A DNA stretch of 64,000 nt from Pseudaquabacterium terrae (GCF_013266755.1 NZ_JABRWJ010000003.1:186001-250000); one strand, 5' to 3'. Counted from the stretch's first letter, positions 1 to 9,214 are shown. A program made the numbers and translations. The notes: a model not told the origin generated them from the sequence alone.

Positions 1-794
1 CCTGGCTGTGGCGGCTGCGCCCGGGCCCCGACATGGCATTGACCGAACAGCTGCACGCGCGGCTGCTGGCCCAGGCGGTGGACCTGGGCCGCGACGATCT
101 GCAGCCGCTGCAGCAGGCCGCCCGGCAGCACGAGGTGACCGTGGTCTGCGGCATCGACGAATCCGACCGCGCCGCCGGCGGCGACACGCTCTACAACACC
201 GTCGTCATCATCGGCCCCGACGGCGCGCTGCTGAACCGCCACCGCAAGATGATGCCGACCAACCCCGAGCGCATGGCCTGGGGCTTCGGCGACGCCAGCG
301 GGCTGAAGGCGGTGGACACGCCGGTCGGCCGCGTCGGCGCGCTGCTGTGCTGGGAGAGCTACATGCCGCTGGCGCGCTGCGCGATGTACGCCCAGGGCGT
401 GCAGCTCTACGTCGCGCCCACCTACGACAGTGGCGAGCGCTGGCTGGCGACGATGCAGCACATCGCGCGCGAAGGCGGCTGCTGGGTGATCGGCGCCGGC
501 TGCGCGATCCGCGGCCGCGACCTGGCCGCGGCGATGCCGCCCAAGGCGGGGCTGTTCGACGACAACGACGAATGGATCAATGGCGGCGACTCGGTGGTCG
601 TCGCGCCCGGCGGCAAGGTGGTGGCCGGGCCCTTGCACGAGGTTCAGGGCATGCTGTTCGCCGACATCGAGCTCGAGCGCGTGGGCATTGCGCGCCGCAG
701 CCTCGATGTGGTCGGACACTACGCGCGGCCGGACCTGTTCCGGCTGCAGGTCAACACGGCGCCGGCGCGGCCGGTGCACTTCGGCCAGGAGTGA
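1..794 (+). CDS. Nitrilase-family carbon-nitrogen hydrolase, 5' end outside window
   Basis: The window opens inside this gene: the frame is open from base 3, leaving about 263 C-terminal residues. The N-terminus with the catalytic glutamate lies upstream. The catalytic lysine is seen in RHRKMMPT (bases 246-248) and the nucleophilic cysteine in ALLCWESYMP (bases 348-350). The CWE context is typical of true nitrilases, which convert nitriles to carboxylic acids and ammonia, rather than of amidases; that is family knowledge. It is presumably cytoplasmic. The next gene begins 4 bases after the stop, so both probably share a transcript. The substrate cannot be read from the fragment. Confidence 0.9.
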   Translation, partial: WLWRLRPGPDMALTEQLHARLLAQAVDLGRDDLQPLQQAARQHEVTVVCGIDESDRAAGGDTLYNTVVIIGPDGALLNRHRKMMPTNPERMAWGFGDASGLKAVDTPVGRVGALLCWESYMPLARCAMYAQGVQLYVAPTYDSGERWLATMQHIAREGGCWVIGAGCAIRGRDLAAAMPPKAGLFDDNDEWINGGDSVVVAPGGKVVAGPLHEVQGMLFADIELERVGIARRSLDVVGHYARPDLFRLQVNTAPARPVHFGQE

Positions 795-798
795 CACG

Positions 799-1380
799 AT
801 GGACCACCCCGTCTACCACGAGGGCATGCGTCAGCTGCAGGACCGCTTCGACTCGCGGCGCCTGGCCGACCGGCTCGACGAACGGCTCGGCCGGGCGGCC
901 TTCACCGACGACGACCGCGCCTTCATCGAGAGCCGCACGCTGTTCTTCCTGGCCAGCGCCGACGCCGAGGGCCGGCCCGACTGCTCGCACAAGGGCGGCG
1001 CGCCGGGCTTCGTGCGCGTGACGGCGCCGGACGAGCTGGCCTTTCCCAACTACGACGGCAACGGCATGTTCCGCAGCCTGGGCAACGTGCTGGTGAACCC
1101 GGCCGTCGGGCTGCTGTTCATCGATTTCGAATCGCCGCGCCGGCTGCGCGTGAACGGCCGCGCGACGATCGCCGAGGACGACCCGCTGCTCGCGCAGATG
1201 CCGGGCGCTCAGCTGATCGTGCGCGTGCGCGCCGAGCGCATCTTTCCGAACTGCCCGCGCTACATCCACCGCACCGCTGCCGGCGAGCTCTCGGTCTACG
1301 CGCCGCGCGAAGAGCACACGCCGCCGGAGCCGAAGTGGAAGTCGTTCGACTTCGTCGCCGACGTGCTGCCGCGGCGCTGA
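799..1380 (+). CDS. Pyridoxamine 5'-phosphate oxidase-family (flavin/split-barrel) protein
   Basis: A 193-residue protein with the split-barrel layout of the PNPOx-like family: FIESRTLFFLASADAEGRP near residues 34-52, the conserved SHKGGAPGFVRV strand, and LAFPNYDGNGMFRSLGN, which in relatives contacts flavin. These proteins usually bind FMN or a related cofactor and reduce or oxidise small molecules; the substrate is not predictable here. The start at 799 lies 4 bases after the nitrilase stop. The long upstream extension of the same frame only overlaps nitrilase coding and is rejected. Co-transcription with the nitrilase is inferred from spacing. Confidence 0.85.
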   Translation: MDHPVYHEGMRQLQDRFDSRRLADRLDERLGRAAFTDDDRAFIESRTLFFLASADAEGRPDCSHKGGAPGFVRVTAPDELAFPNYDGNGMFRSLGNVLVNPAVGLLFIDFESPRRLRVNGRATIAEDDPLLAQMPGAQLIVRVRAERIFPNCPRYIHRTAAGELSVYAPREEHTPPEPKWKSFDFVADVLPRR

Positions 1381-1384
1381 GGGC

Positions 1385-2317
1385 TCAAGTCGACCCGGGC
1401 GCCGCGGGCTCGGCGAGCTGCTGGCCCCAGCCCTGCACCAGCTGCTGCAGGGTCTCGGCCACCACGCGGCACGCCGGTGACGACTTGCCGTGCTTGGGCA
1501 GCGCCAGCGTGACGTGGCGGCACAGGTCGGGTCGGACGAGCTGCGTTGCCTGCAGGCGGCCGCTGCGTACTTCGGCTGCTATCGAATACGGGCCGAGGAT
1601 CGAATAGAGGCCGGGCCGGCAGGCCACCAGTTCCTTCTGCACGGTCAGCGAATCGGCCTCGGCCACCGCTTCGAGCTTGAAGCCCAGGCTGCGGGCCGTT
1701 TCGTCGAGCGCGTTGCGCCAGTGGCTGGGGCGGCGCGGCAATACCAGGCGCAGCCCGGCCAGCCGGGAGAAGTTGAGCGTCGGCTCCTGCGTCAGCACGT
1801 CGCCCGGCGCGGACACCAGGTAGGTGTGCGCCACGCTCAGAAGACGCTCCTCCCTGGCGCTAGGGCGAAGGAAGCGGAACAGCACGGCCAGGTCGACCGC
1901 GGCGCTGTCCAGCATGGCATCGAGCTCCGCCCCTTGCGCTTCGGCGATGTCGAGGTGGATGCCCGGATGCTCGGCCTGCAGGCGCTCGAACAGGCGCGTG
2001 GCCAGCGGGTGGGCCGCCGAAGGGATGATGCCCAGCCGCACCACGCCGATCAGCTGGCCCGAATCCGAACGCAGCGCCTGCGCCAGTTGCTCCGTTTCCT
2101 GCAGCCACGGGCGCAGGCGGGCCACCGCGCGTTCGCCGAGCTCGGTCAGCGCGACGCCGCGGCCGGTGCGGCGGAACAGGCGCCCGCCGGTGTCCGCCTC
2201 GAAATCGGTGATCTGGCGGCTGATGTGCGACTGCACCGTCTGGCGGCGCGCCGCCACCTTGCTCAGGCTGCCGGCTTCCGCCACCTCGAGGAAGAGCTTC
2301 ACGCTGGCCACGTTCAT
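1385..2317 (-). CDS. LysR-family transcriptional regulator
   Basis: A 310-residue LysR-type regulator. The N-terminal winged helix-turn-helix (about residues 1-60) contains FLEVAEAGSLSKVAARRQTVQSHISRQI, and the rest is a periplasmic-binding-protein-like effector domain of normal family length. I chose the ATG at 2317, preceded by GGAG; a longer TTG start at 2341 has no ribosome binding site. The gene is divergent from the DapA-like/Bug/porin genes across a 199-bp gap holding a perfect inverted repeat at 2350-2369. It is therefore the likely regulator of that cluster, with an unknown carboxylic-acid-type inducer (inference). Confidence 0.93.
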   Translation of the reverse strand: MNVASVKLFLEVAEAGSLSKVAARRQTVQSHISRQITDFEADTGGRLFRRTGRGVALTELGERAVARLRPWLQETEQLAQALRSDSGQLIGVVRLGIIPSAAHPLATRLFERLQAEHPGIHLDIAEAQGAELDAMLDSAAVDLAVLFRFLRPSAREERLLSVAHTYLVSAPGDVLTQEPTLNFSRLAGLRLVLPRRPSHWRNALDETARSLGFKLEAVAEADSLTVQKELVACRPGLYSILGPYSIAAEVRSGRLQATQLVRPDLCRHVTLALPKHGKSSPACRVVAETLQQLVQGWGQQLAEPAAPGST

Positions 2318-2349
2318 GAGGGTCTCCGGCGTTTGCCGCAAAGGCGATG

Positions 2350-2369
2350 ACTTGCCTGATCCGGCAAGT
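2350..2369. promoter_or_regulatory. Inverted repeat, candidate LysR operator
   Basis: ACTTGCC-N6-GGCAAGT is a perfect 7-bp inverted repeat, located 33 bases upstream of the lysR start and about 150 bases upstream of the DapA-like gene. The TTGCC/GGCAA core has the dyad form of LysR-type boxes. Use by this regulator is inferred from position. Confidence 0.55.
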
Positions 2370-2516
2370 CTGAAGTCTGAGAAGTGTAGCTAGGCGAGAT
2401 AACGGCGCGTCCCTAAAGTCACCTCACTCGCCCTCGCCTCCCCAGGCACCGACCGGGGCGCAGAACCGGACGCCGACCAGCGCCCGCTCCGTTGACCCGA
2501 CCCGAAAGGATCACCC

Positions 2517-3440
2517 ATGAAGACCCTGGACCTGCGCGGCCTCGTGCCCGCCCCCGTCACCCCCTTCACCCTCGACGGCGAAGTCGACTACGCCGCCATC
2601 CTGCGCATCGGCAAATGGCTGGGCGGCATCGACGGCGTCAAGGGCCTGACCGTGCTCGGCCATGCCGGCGAAGGCACCTTCCTGTCGCAGGACGAGCAGG
2701 CCAGGGTCATCGAGTGCTTCCGCGAATCGGTGGGCGGGCGCCTGCCGATCATCGCGGGCATCACGCTCGAAGGCACGCAGGTCGCCGCCGAAGAAGCCAA
2801 GCGCGCAGTCAAGGCCGGCGCGTCGGCCGGCCTGGTGTATCCCTCGCACGGCTGGCTGCGTTTCGGCTACCAGAAGGGCGCCGCGCAGGACCGCTACCGC
2901 GCCATCCACGAAGCCAGCGGCCTGCCGCTGATCCTGTTCCAGTACCCCGATGCGACCAAGGCGACCTACGACCTCGAGACGCAACTCGAGATCGCCGCGA
3001 TGCCGGGTGTGTTCGCGATGAAGAACGGCGTGCGCAACATGAAGCGCTGGGACACCGAGATCCCCGTGATCCGCCGCGAGCGTCCGGCGCTGCAGATCCT
3101 GACCTGCCACGACGAGTACCTGCTGCACACGATGTTCGACGTCGACGGCGCGCTGGTCGGCTACGGCGGCATCGCGCCCGAGCCGCTGATCGAGATGATC
3201 GCCGCCGGCAAGGCCAAGGACTATGCCAAGGCCCGCGCGCTGCACGACCGGCTGCTGCCGGTGACGAAGAACGTCTATCACCGCGGCTCGCACATGGAAG
3301 GCACGGTCGCGCTGAAGCACGCGCTGGTGGCGCGCGGCATCCTGGAACACGCGACGATCCGCAGCCCGCTGCTGCCGCTGCCGGAAGGCGCCGGCGCGGA
3401 GATCGCCGCGGCGATGCGCGCGGCCGGCCTGGCGGCTTGA
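2517..3440 (+). CDS. Dihydrodipicolinate synthase/N-acetylneuraminate lyase-family protein
   Basis: A 307-residue class I aldolase of the DapA superfamily. The GxxGE motif appears as GHAGEG (residues 48-53), and the Schiff-base lysine is K169 in VFAMKNGV. The motif usually reading YNxPxRT reads FQYPDAT (141-147), so the normal catalytic tyrosine position is phenylalanine; a tyrosine sits two residues on. The start has an upstream GAAAGGA. It is unlikely to be the lysine-biosynthetic enzyme, given its place beside LysR, Bug and porin genes. A lyase or dehydratase acting on a sugar acid or keto acid is more plausible (inference). Confidence 0.88.
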   Translation: MKTLDLRGLVPAPVTPFTLDGEVDYAAILRIGKWLGGIDGVKGLTVLGHAGEGTFLSQDEQARVIECFRESVGGRLPIIAGITLEGTQVAAEEAKRAVKAGASAGLVYPSHGWLRFGYQKGAAQDRYRAIHEASGLPLILFQYPDATKATYDLETQLEIAAMPGVFAMKNGVRNMKRWDTEIPVIRRERPALQILTCHDEYLLHTMFDVDGALVGYGGIAPEPLIEMIAAGKAKDYAKARALHDRLLPVTKNVYHRGSHMEGTVALKHALVARGILEHATIRSPLLPLPEGAGAEIAAAMRAAGLAA

Positions 3441-3462
3441 CGCTGTCGAGCAGTGACGAGAA

Positions 3463-3484
3463 GGCGCCCGCTTCGGCGGGTGCC
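3463..3484 (+). terminator. Hairpin between the DapA-like and Bug genes
   Basis: GGCGCCCGC-TTCG-GCGGGTGCC forms a 9-bp stem with one G-T pair and a stable TTCG tetraloop. No T-run follows, so it is better read as an mRNA-stabilising or attenuating intercistronic hairpin than a strong terminator. Confidence 0.5.
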
Positions 3485-3511
3485 CTGGGCGGGTGGGGTC
3501 AAGGAGACATC

Positions 3512-4489
3512 ATGAAGTTGCTGAGATGGCTGTCCGTCGCGACGGCCTGCGGCTGGGCCGCATCTGCGGGGGCATCGCCGGCGGCGGTGTTTCCGGAACG
3601 CGGCCAGACCTTGCGCCTGGTCGTTCCGTTCGCGGCCGGCGGCGGCGTGGACAACGCCGCGCGCCTGCTCGGCGAACAGCTGCGCAAGCAGCTCGGCGTG
3701 ACGGTGCTGGTCGAGAACCGGGCCGGTGCCAGCGGCACGATCGGCGGCAAGGCGGTGCAGACCGCCGCGGCCGACGGCACTACGCTGCTGTTCTCCGCCG
3801 CGACGCACGTGCTGGCCCGGCAGGTACTGACCAACCCGCCCTACGACCCGCAGACCGACTTCGCGCCGGTGGCCCGCTTCGGTGAAGCGCCGCTGATGGT
3901 GGTGGTGGCGCCGCAAACGGCGCAGCGCAAGCTGGCCGACGTGCTCGCCGCCGCACGCCAGCAGCCCGAAAGCTGGACCGCGGCGATTCCGGCCGCGGGC
4001 GCGCCCAGCCACCTCGCCACGCTGCTGCTGGCGCAGCAAGGCGGCGTCAAGTTCACCTACGTCGCCTACAAGGGCACCCAGCCGGCGCTGACGGACGTGG
4101 GCGGCGGCCACGTGAACCTGCTGGTCGACTCGATGATCTCGGTGCTGCCGCTGGCCAAGGCCGGCCGGGTCAGGCCGCTGGCGATCACCGCGAAGAAGCG
4201 CAGTCCACTGGCGCCTGACGTGCCGACGGTGCACGAAGCGGGCCTCGCGAATTTTGCGTACGCGTCCTGGTACGGCGTCTGGGCTCCGAAGAACACGCCG
4301 GCCGATCGGATCGCGGCACTGAATGCGGCGATCAACGGCGCCGTGGCCGCGCTGGCCAAGTCCGGCGCACTGGAGGCGCTCGGGATCGAGCCCGTCTCCG
4401 AAACGCCGGAGCAGTTCAAGCGCTTCATCGCCAGCGACGTGTCGCAGGGCGCGGAGCTGCTGAAGACCGCGGGATTCAAGCCCGAGTGA
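3512..4489 (+). CDS. Bug/TctC-family tripartite tricarboxylate-type substrate-binding protein
   Basis: A 325-residue secreted solute-binding protein. The first ~26 residues form a signal peptide (WLSVATACGWAASAGASPA), followed by the Bug hallmarks: LRLVVPFAAGGGVDNAARLL, a VENRAGASGTIGG loop that grips the carboxylate ligand, and VAYKGTQPALTDV. AAGGAGA precedes the ATG at 3512. Bug proteins are greatly expanded in Burkholderiales and deliver carboxylates in the periplasm, often without a cognate TctAB membrane pair nearby, as here. With the DapA-like enzyme and the porin it probably forms an uptake and catabolism unit (inference). Confidence 0.92.
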   Translation: MKLLRWLSVATACGWAASAGASPAAVFPERGQTLRLVVPFAAGGGVDNAARLLGEQLRKQLGVTVLVENRAGASGTIGGKAVQTAAADGTTLLFSAATHVLARQVLTNPPYDPQTDFAPVARFGEAPLMVVVAPQTAQRKLADVLAAARQQPESWTAAIPAAGAPSHLATLLLAQQGGVKFTYVAYKGTQPALTDVGGGHVNLLVDSMISVLPLAKAGRVRPLAITAKKRSPLAPDVPTVHEAGLANFAYASWYGVWAPKNTPADRIAALNAAINGAVAALAKSGALEALGIEPVSETPEQFKRFIASDVSQGAELLKTAGFKPE

Positions 4490-4494
4490 ACCAG

Positions 4495-4512
4495 GGGCCT
4501 GTCGACAGGCCC
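4495..4512. promoter_or_regulatory. 18-bp perfect palindrome before the porin gene
   Basis: GGGCCTGTC/GACAGGCCC is uninterrupted and self-complementary. It lies 5 bases after the Bug stop codon and 23 bases before the porin ATG. It may act as an intercistronic RNA hairpin or an operator; no T-run follows. Confidence 0.5.
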
Positions 4513-4535
4513 ACGCGACCCCCGAGGAGATCGAC

Positions 4536-5636
4536 ATGAACCAGAAGCCGCTGTGGGCGGCCGGGCTCGGCCTGGCCTGCATTTCCGTGATGGCGCAGTC
4601 GTCCGTCACCGTGTCGGGCACGCTCGACGCCGCCGTGCGCCGCGTCGACAACGGATCACTCGGATCGATGACGTCCCAAGTGAGCGGCGCCAATTCGACC
4701 AGCAAGCTGATCTTGCGCGGCATCGAGGACCTGGGCGGCGGCCTGAGCGCCGGCTTCTATCTCGACAGCACGATCGGCGCGGACACCGGCGCCGCCGGCG
4801 GCCTGCAGTTCTGGGACCGGCGCTCGACGGTGAGCCTGGCCTCGGTCAAGCTCGGCGAGCTGCGCCTGGGCCGCGACTGGGTGCCCACGCACCTGGTCTG
4901 GAGCGCCTTCGATCCGTTCTCGACGCTCGGCGTGGCCAGCGCCAACACCTTCCGTTCGCTCACCGCCTCGCGTGCCCTGGGCCAGGCCTTCGGCAGCGCG
5001 CCCGAGACGCAGGCCGCCAACCCGACGCTGCGCGTGAGCAATGCGGTGGAGTACTTCCTGCCGCCGGGTCTCGGCGGCTTCTACGGCATGCTGATCGTCA
5101 CCCAAGGCGAGAACGGCACGACGGCAGCGGGGTTCACCGACGGCGATGGCTTCCGCCTCGGCTGGACCGGCCGCGGCGTGCACGCGGCCGCCGCGCAGTT
5201 CACGACGCGCAACGCCAGCGGCGGCCAGCGCTTTCGCGACCAGGCCTTCGGCGTGTCGTACGAGTTCAGCGGCAACCGGGTCGGCATCGCCCAGCGGCGC
5301 TGGCTGTTCGGCAGCGACCGCACGGTGAGCACGCAGGTGGGTGCGCTGATCGCGGTGGGCGCCGGCCAGATCAAGCTGACCTACGTGCATGCCGACCAGA
5401 CCGGTGCCACGGCGGCGTTGAGCGCGAACGACGCGCGGCTGCTCGGCGCCGGTTATGTCTACAACCTGTCGAAGCGCACCGCGCTCTACGTGCATGCCGC
5501 GCGCGTCGACAACCGCGGCGCGGCCGTGTTCACCATTCCGGGCGGACCGGCGGTGAGCGCCAGCCCGAGCGCGGCCAACTACTTCGGTGGCAAGAAGTCG
5601 ACCGCCTTCGAAAGCGGCATCCGGCACGACTTCTGA
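4536..5636 (+). CDS. Gram-negative porin (trimeric, OmpC/Omp32-like)
   Basis: A 366-residue outer-membrane porin. A signal peptide of about 20 residues ends at ISVMAQ, followed by SSVTVSGTLDAAVRRVDNG, the usual first strand of betaproteobacterial porins. LILRGIEDLGGGLSAGFYLDS and RRSTVSLASVKLGELRLGRD match the family, and the chain ends in phenylalanine (GIRHDF), the signal for assembly by the Bam complex. GAGGAGA lies before the ATG. It follows the Bug gene by 46 bp and probably provides outer-membrane entry for the same substrate (inference). Confidence 0.93.
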   Translation: MNQKPLWAAGLGLACISVMAQSSVTVSGTLDAAVRRVDNGSLGSMTSQVSGANSTSKLILRGIEDLGGGLSAGFYLDSTIGADTGAAGGLQFWDRRSTVSLASVKLGELRLGRDWVPTHLVWSAFDPFSTLGVASANTFRSLTASRALGQAFGSAPETQAANPTLRVSNAVEYFLPPGLGGFYGMLIVTQGENGTTAAGFTDGDGFRLGWTGRGVHAAAAQFTTRNASGGQRFRDQAFGVSYEFSGNRVGIAQRRWLFGSDRTVSTQVGALIAVGAGQIKLTYVHADQTGATAALSANDARLLGAGYVYNLSKRTALYVHAARVDNRGAAVFTIPGGPAVSASPSAANYFGGKKSTAFESGIRHDF

Positions 5637-5644
5637 GCGGCAAC

Positions 5645-5676
5645 CCCGTCAGTAAAGCACGACGGGCGCAAGCCCG

Positions 5677-5693
<17 letters not shown>
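5645..5693. repeat. Short duplication of the 3' end of the formaldehyde dehydrogenase gene
   Basis: Bases 5645-5665 and 5673-5693 are near-identical 21-bp direct repeats offset by 28 bp. Both carry CCCGTCAGTA-AGCAC. The right copy contains the stop codon and last codons of the dehydrogenase gene; the left copy is a non-coding echo in the convergent gap. Between them ACGGGC-GCAA-GCCCGT can form a hairpin. Confidence 0.7.
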
Positions 5694-6783
<1,090 letters not shown>

Positions 6784-6827
6784 TCGGGGCTCTCCTGTTG
6801 TTCGCGCGATTCTGGCTCGGCCGCGCG

Positions 6828-6851
6828 GCCTCCCCCTCGAACAAGGGAGGC
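6828..6851. promoter_or_regulatory. Hairpin upstream of the formaldehyde dehydrogenase gene
   Basis: GCCTCCC-N10-GGGAGGC forms a perfect 7-bp stem, 45-68 bases upstream of the dehydrogenase start, in the gap shared with the divergent small gene at 6938. It may be an operator or leader structure; nothing in the sequence decides which. Confidence 0.35.
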
Positions 6852-6937
6852 GCCCGCGCGCCAGGCCGGAAGCGAGAAAAACTGCCGCTGCGCTGTCACC
6901 GGACTCGCCGATAGTCCGCCACCTGGGAGAACGCTGC

Positions 6938-7219
6938 ATGAACAAGATTCAAACGTTGGACAACGGTGACGTGCAACTCGTGGTGAAGCAGGCCGACGGC
7001 CACCTCAAGGCGCGCCGCTTCAGGATGCACCTGGGCCATGTGGTCGAGGTGCACGAGGACCACAAGGTCCGCCGCGTCGGGCCGGAGCTGAGCTACCGCG
7101 GACCGGCGCTGCTGGTGCGCACGACGCTCGCGGAGACGATCCTCGCGGCGAGCGGCGCGCTGGCCGACTCGGCGCTCAAGGCCGCCGCGCACCGGCAGTT
7201 GCCCGAACTGGCGCACTGA
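6938..7219 (+). CDS. Hypothetical protein, 93 aa
   Basis: A short basic protein with no domain I recognise. Histidines and charged residues cluster in the middle (RFRMHLGHVVEVHEDHKVRRVG), and the C-terminal half is alanine-rich and helical (TILAASGALADSALKAAAHRQ). There is no signal peptide or membrane segment. The ATG at 6938 is preceded by GGGAGA. Its last 44 bases overlap tail-to-tail with the convergent gene ending at 7176. It is divergent from the formaldehyde dehydrogenase gene; a functional link is unproven. Confidence 0.6.
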   Translation: MNKIQTLDNGDVQLVVKQADGHLKARRFRMHLGHVVEVHEDHKVRRVGPELSYRGPALLVRTTLAETILAASGALADSALKAAAHRQLPELAH

Positions 7220-7634
7220 AGCCGTCCCGAGCCGCCCTGCGTGCCGTCGGATCGTCCGGCGGTCCGCGCAGTTGCACGATGGCCAGGCGCGTGCCGGACG
7301 TGAGACCGCGCTGCGCCTCCTGTACGGCGGCCTGCGGCGAACGCACGCCCGGGTCGACGGCGAACGACATCGTCGCCGGCTGCACCGAGATGCGCACGCT
7401 CTGCGCCTTCACGCCACGCACGCGTCGCACCACCTCTTTCAGGCGGCGGGCATCGAGCGGCCCGGTGACCTCGCAGAACACCATCACGTCGCCGCTCGCC
7501 GCGGCGCGGCTCACCACGCCGTGGTCGTAGGTCGCGGCGACCTTGTCTTCGGCACAGGCGCCGCAGGCCCGGGCGGCCGAGGGCGCGAACGCCGCCATCA
7601 CCACCAAGACCGCCGCGACCGGCATCGCCCTCAT
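7176..7634 (-). CDS. Exported small protein with CGAC motif, partner of the NirK fusion
   Basis: A 152-residue protein with a signal peptide (VAAVLVVMAAFAPSAARA) directly followed by CGACAEDK in the mature N-terminus. The body (DVMVFCEVTGPLDARRLKEVVRRVRGVKAQSVRISVQPATMSFAVDP) resembles the beta-alpha-beta fold of heavy-metal-associated domains but lacks a clear CxxC there, so the paired cysteines at the N-terminus are the best metal-ligand candidates. Its start overlaps the stop of the NirK gene by 4 bp, implying translational coupling and a role near the copper enzyme, perhaps copper delivery (inference). Its 3' end overlaps the convergent gene at 6938-7219. Confidence 0.75.
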   Translation of the reverse strand: MRAMPVAAVLVVMAAFAPSAARACGACAEDKVAATYDHGVVSRAAASGDVMVFCEVTGPLDARRLKEVVRRVRGVKAQSVRISVQPATMSFAVDPGVRSPQAAVQEAQRGLTSGTRLAIVQLRGPPDDPTARRAARDGFSAPVRATAGARRP

Positions 7635-9214
7635 GGCTTCCTGGCCTGGCTGGCCGCCACCGGCGGCGCGGCCGGCTGCGGCGGCGCCTTGGCCTGCGGC
7701 TGCAGGTTCTGATCGGCCCACTTGAAGTAGGCGAGGTACTGCTTGATCTCCTCGTCGCTCAAGCCCTGGTTGGGCATCGGCAGCTTCCACTTGTCGAGCA
7801 GCGCCTTCGCCGTCGCGTCGGTCTGCAGCATCTGCTCGGGCGCCTTCAGCCAGCGCGTCAGCCAGGCCGCGTCGTGGCGCTTGGTCGTGCCCAGCACGTC
7901 GGGGCCGAGCTTGTCGCCGCCGCCGACCGAATGGCAGGCCAGGCACTTCGACTCGAAGGCGAGCTTGCCCTGCACCGCCTGCGGATCGGTCGGCGAGCCC
8001 GGGGCCGGGATGTTGTGGTGCTCCGGCGCGCCGCCCTCGGGCTTGCCGCCCGCGGCGATCAGGCCGACCGCCCCCTGCGACGCGTTGGCGAAGTGGTGGT
8101 CGACCATCACGTAGCTGCCGGCCTCGGGAATGATGAACTCCACGATGGCCCCGCTCGAGGAGCCGAGCAGCACGGTCTGCATGCCGCGGAACTGGTTGTC
8201 CGGGTTGCCGTCGACCCACACCCGGTCGAAGATGGTGCCGACGACGTGGAAGCTCGAGGTGTTGGACGGCCCGACGTTCATCACGAACAGGCGCACGCGC
8301 TCGCCGGGCTTGGCGTCCAGCGGCTTGTCGACCATGCCGTTGTGGCGGCCATTGAACACCGTGTAGGTCGGCGCCTTGGCGCGCAGGCGGTCGTTGTCGA
8401 GCACGTGGAGGATCTGCCCATTCACCTTGCTCTTGCGCGGGTCGGGGCGGGTGTAGAACTCGCTCTGCGTGACGGCGTACTCGCGGTCGACCTTGGTCGG
8501 ATAGCCGGCGCGCGGCTCGACGATCATCATCCCGTACATGCCCGAGGCGATGTGCTCCAGCACCATCGGCGTGCCGCAGTGGTACATGAACACGCCCGGG
8601 TAATTCAGCGTGAACTCGAATGCGATGGTCTGGCCCGGCGCGATCGAGCGGTACTTGTCCTGCGGCGACACCATCGCCGAGTGGAAGTCCATCGAGTGCA
8701 TCATCGGCGCGGCGGTCATGCGCAGGCCGGGCACCGGCTCGTCGGAGCGGTTGCTCATCGTGAACTTGATGCGGTCGCCGACCCGGGCGCGCACCACCGG
8801 GCCCGGCACCGTGTCGCCGAAAGTCCAGGCGCTGAACATCACGCCGGGCGCGATCTCGATGATCTTGTGGGTGGTGTCGAGTCGGATTTCCTTGACCGGC
8901 CCGGGGGTCAGCGGCTTGAGCACCGCGCCCATGGTCAGCGCGTCGCCGGCTGCGAAGGGGCCGGTGTGGCGCTCGTTCGTGACCACCGCCGCCGGCGTCT
9001 TGAAATCCATCTCCAGCAGGTCGTAGAGGTCGGGCTTGGCTGCCGCCGCGGGGCTGGGTGTTGACGGCGCCGTCGCGCCGTCGCCGCTGCCGCCGCCGCG
9101 GCAGGCCACCAGCGTCAGCACGAGCGCTGCGGACAGCGCTGAACAGGCCCACGAGCGCCGGCGCAAACGTGCGGCTCTCTCAACCAAAGTGAGCGGCTTG
9201 CGGGCATGTCTCAT
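7631..9214 (-). CDS. nirK: Copper-containing nitrite reductase fused to a C-terminal cytochrome c (lipoprotein)
   Basis: A 527-residue protein. The N-terminus is a lipoprotein signal with lipobox LVAC (Cys38). Two cupredoxin domains follow with all expected copper ligands: H173, D176 and H178 in HSMDFH, H212/C213 in YHCG, H221 and M226 in HIASGM, H323 in SFHVVG, and H373 or H374 in VDHHF. After a linker comes a cytochrome c domain with CLACH (424-428) and a likely axial Met480. NirK reduces nitrite to nitric oxide; C-terminal heme fusions exist in Ralstonia-type enzymes and take electrons directly. AAGGAGA precedes the ATG at 9214. No FNR/NNR-like box is visible upstream. Confidence 0.95.
   Translation of the reverse strand: MRHARKPLTLVERAARLRRRSWACSALSAALVLTLVACRGGGSGDGATAPSTPSPAAAAKPDLYDLLEMDFKTPAAVVTNERHTGPFAAGDALTMGAVLKPLTPGPVKEIRLDTTHKIIEIAPGVMFSAWTFGDTVPGPVVRARVGDRIKFTMSNRSDEPVPGLRMTAAPMMHSMDFHSAMVSPQDKYRSIAPGQTIAFEFTLNYPGVFMYHCGTPMVLEHIASGMYGMMIVEPRAGYPTKVDREYAVTQSEFYTRPDPRKSKVNGQILHVLDNDRLRAKAPTYTVFNGRHNGMVDKPLDAKPGERVRLFVMNVGPSNTSSFHVVGTIFDRVWVDGNPDNQFRGMQTVLLGSSSGAIVEFIIPEAGSYVMVDHHFANASQGAVGLIAAGGKPEGGAPEHHNIPAPGSPTDPQAVQGKLAFESKCLACHSVGGGDKLGPDVLGTTKRHDAAWLTRWLKAPEQMLQTDATAKALLDKWKLPMPNQGLSDEEIKQYLAYFKWADQNLQPQAKAPPQPAAPPVAASQARKP

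Noticed and set aside
2318-2341. Upstream TTG start of the LysR gene
   Set aside because: No ribosome binding site; the ATG at 2317 has GGAG and begins at the normal family N-terminus.
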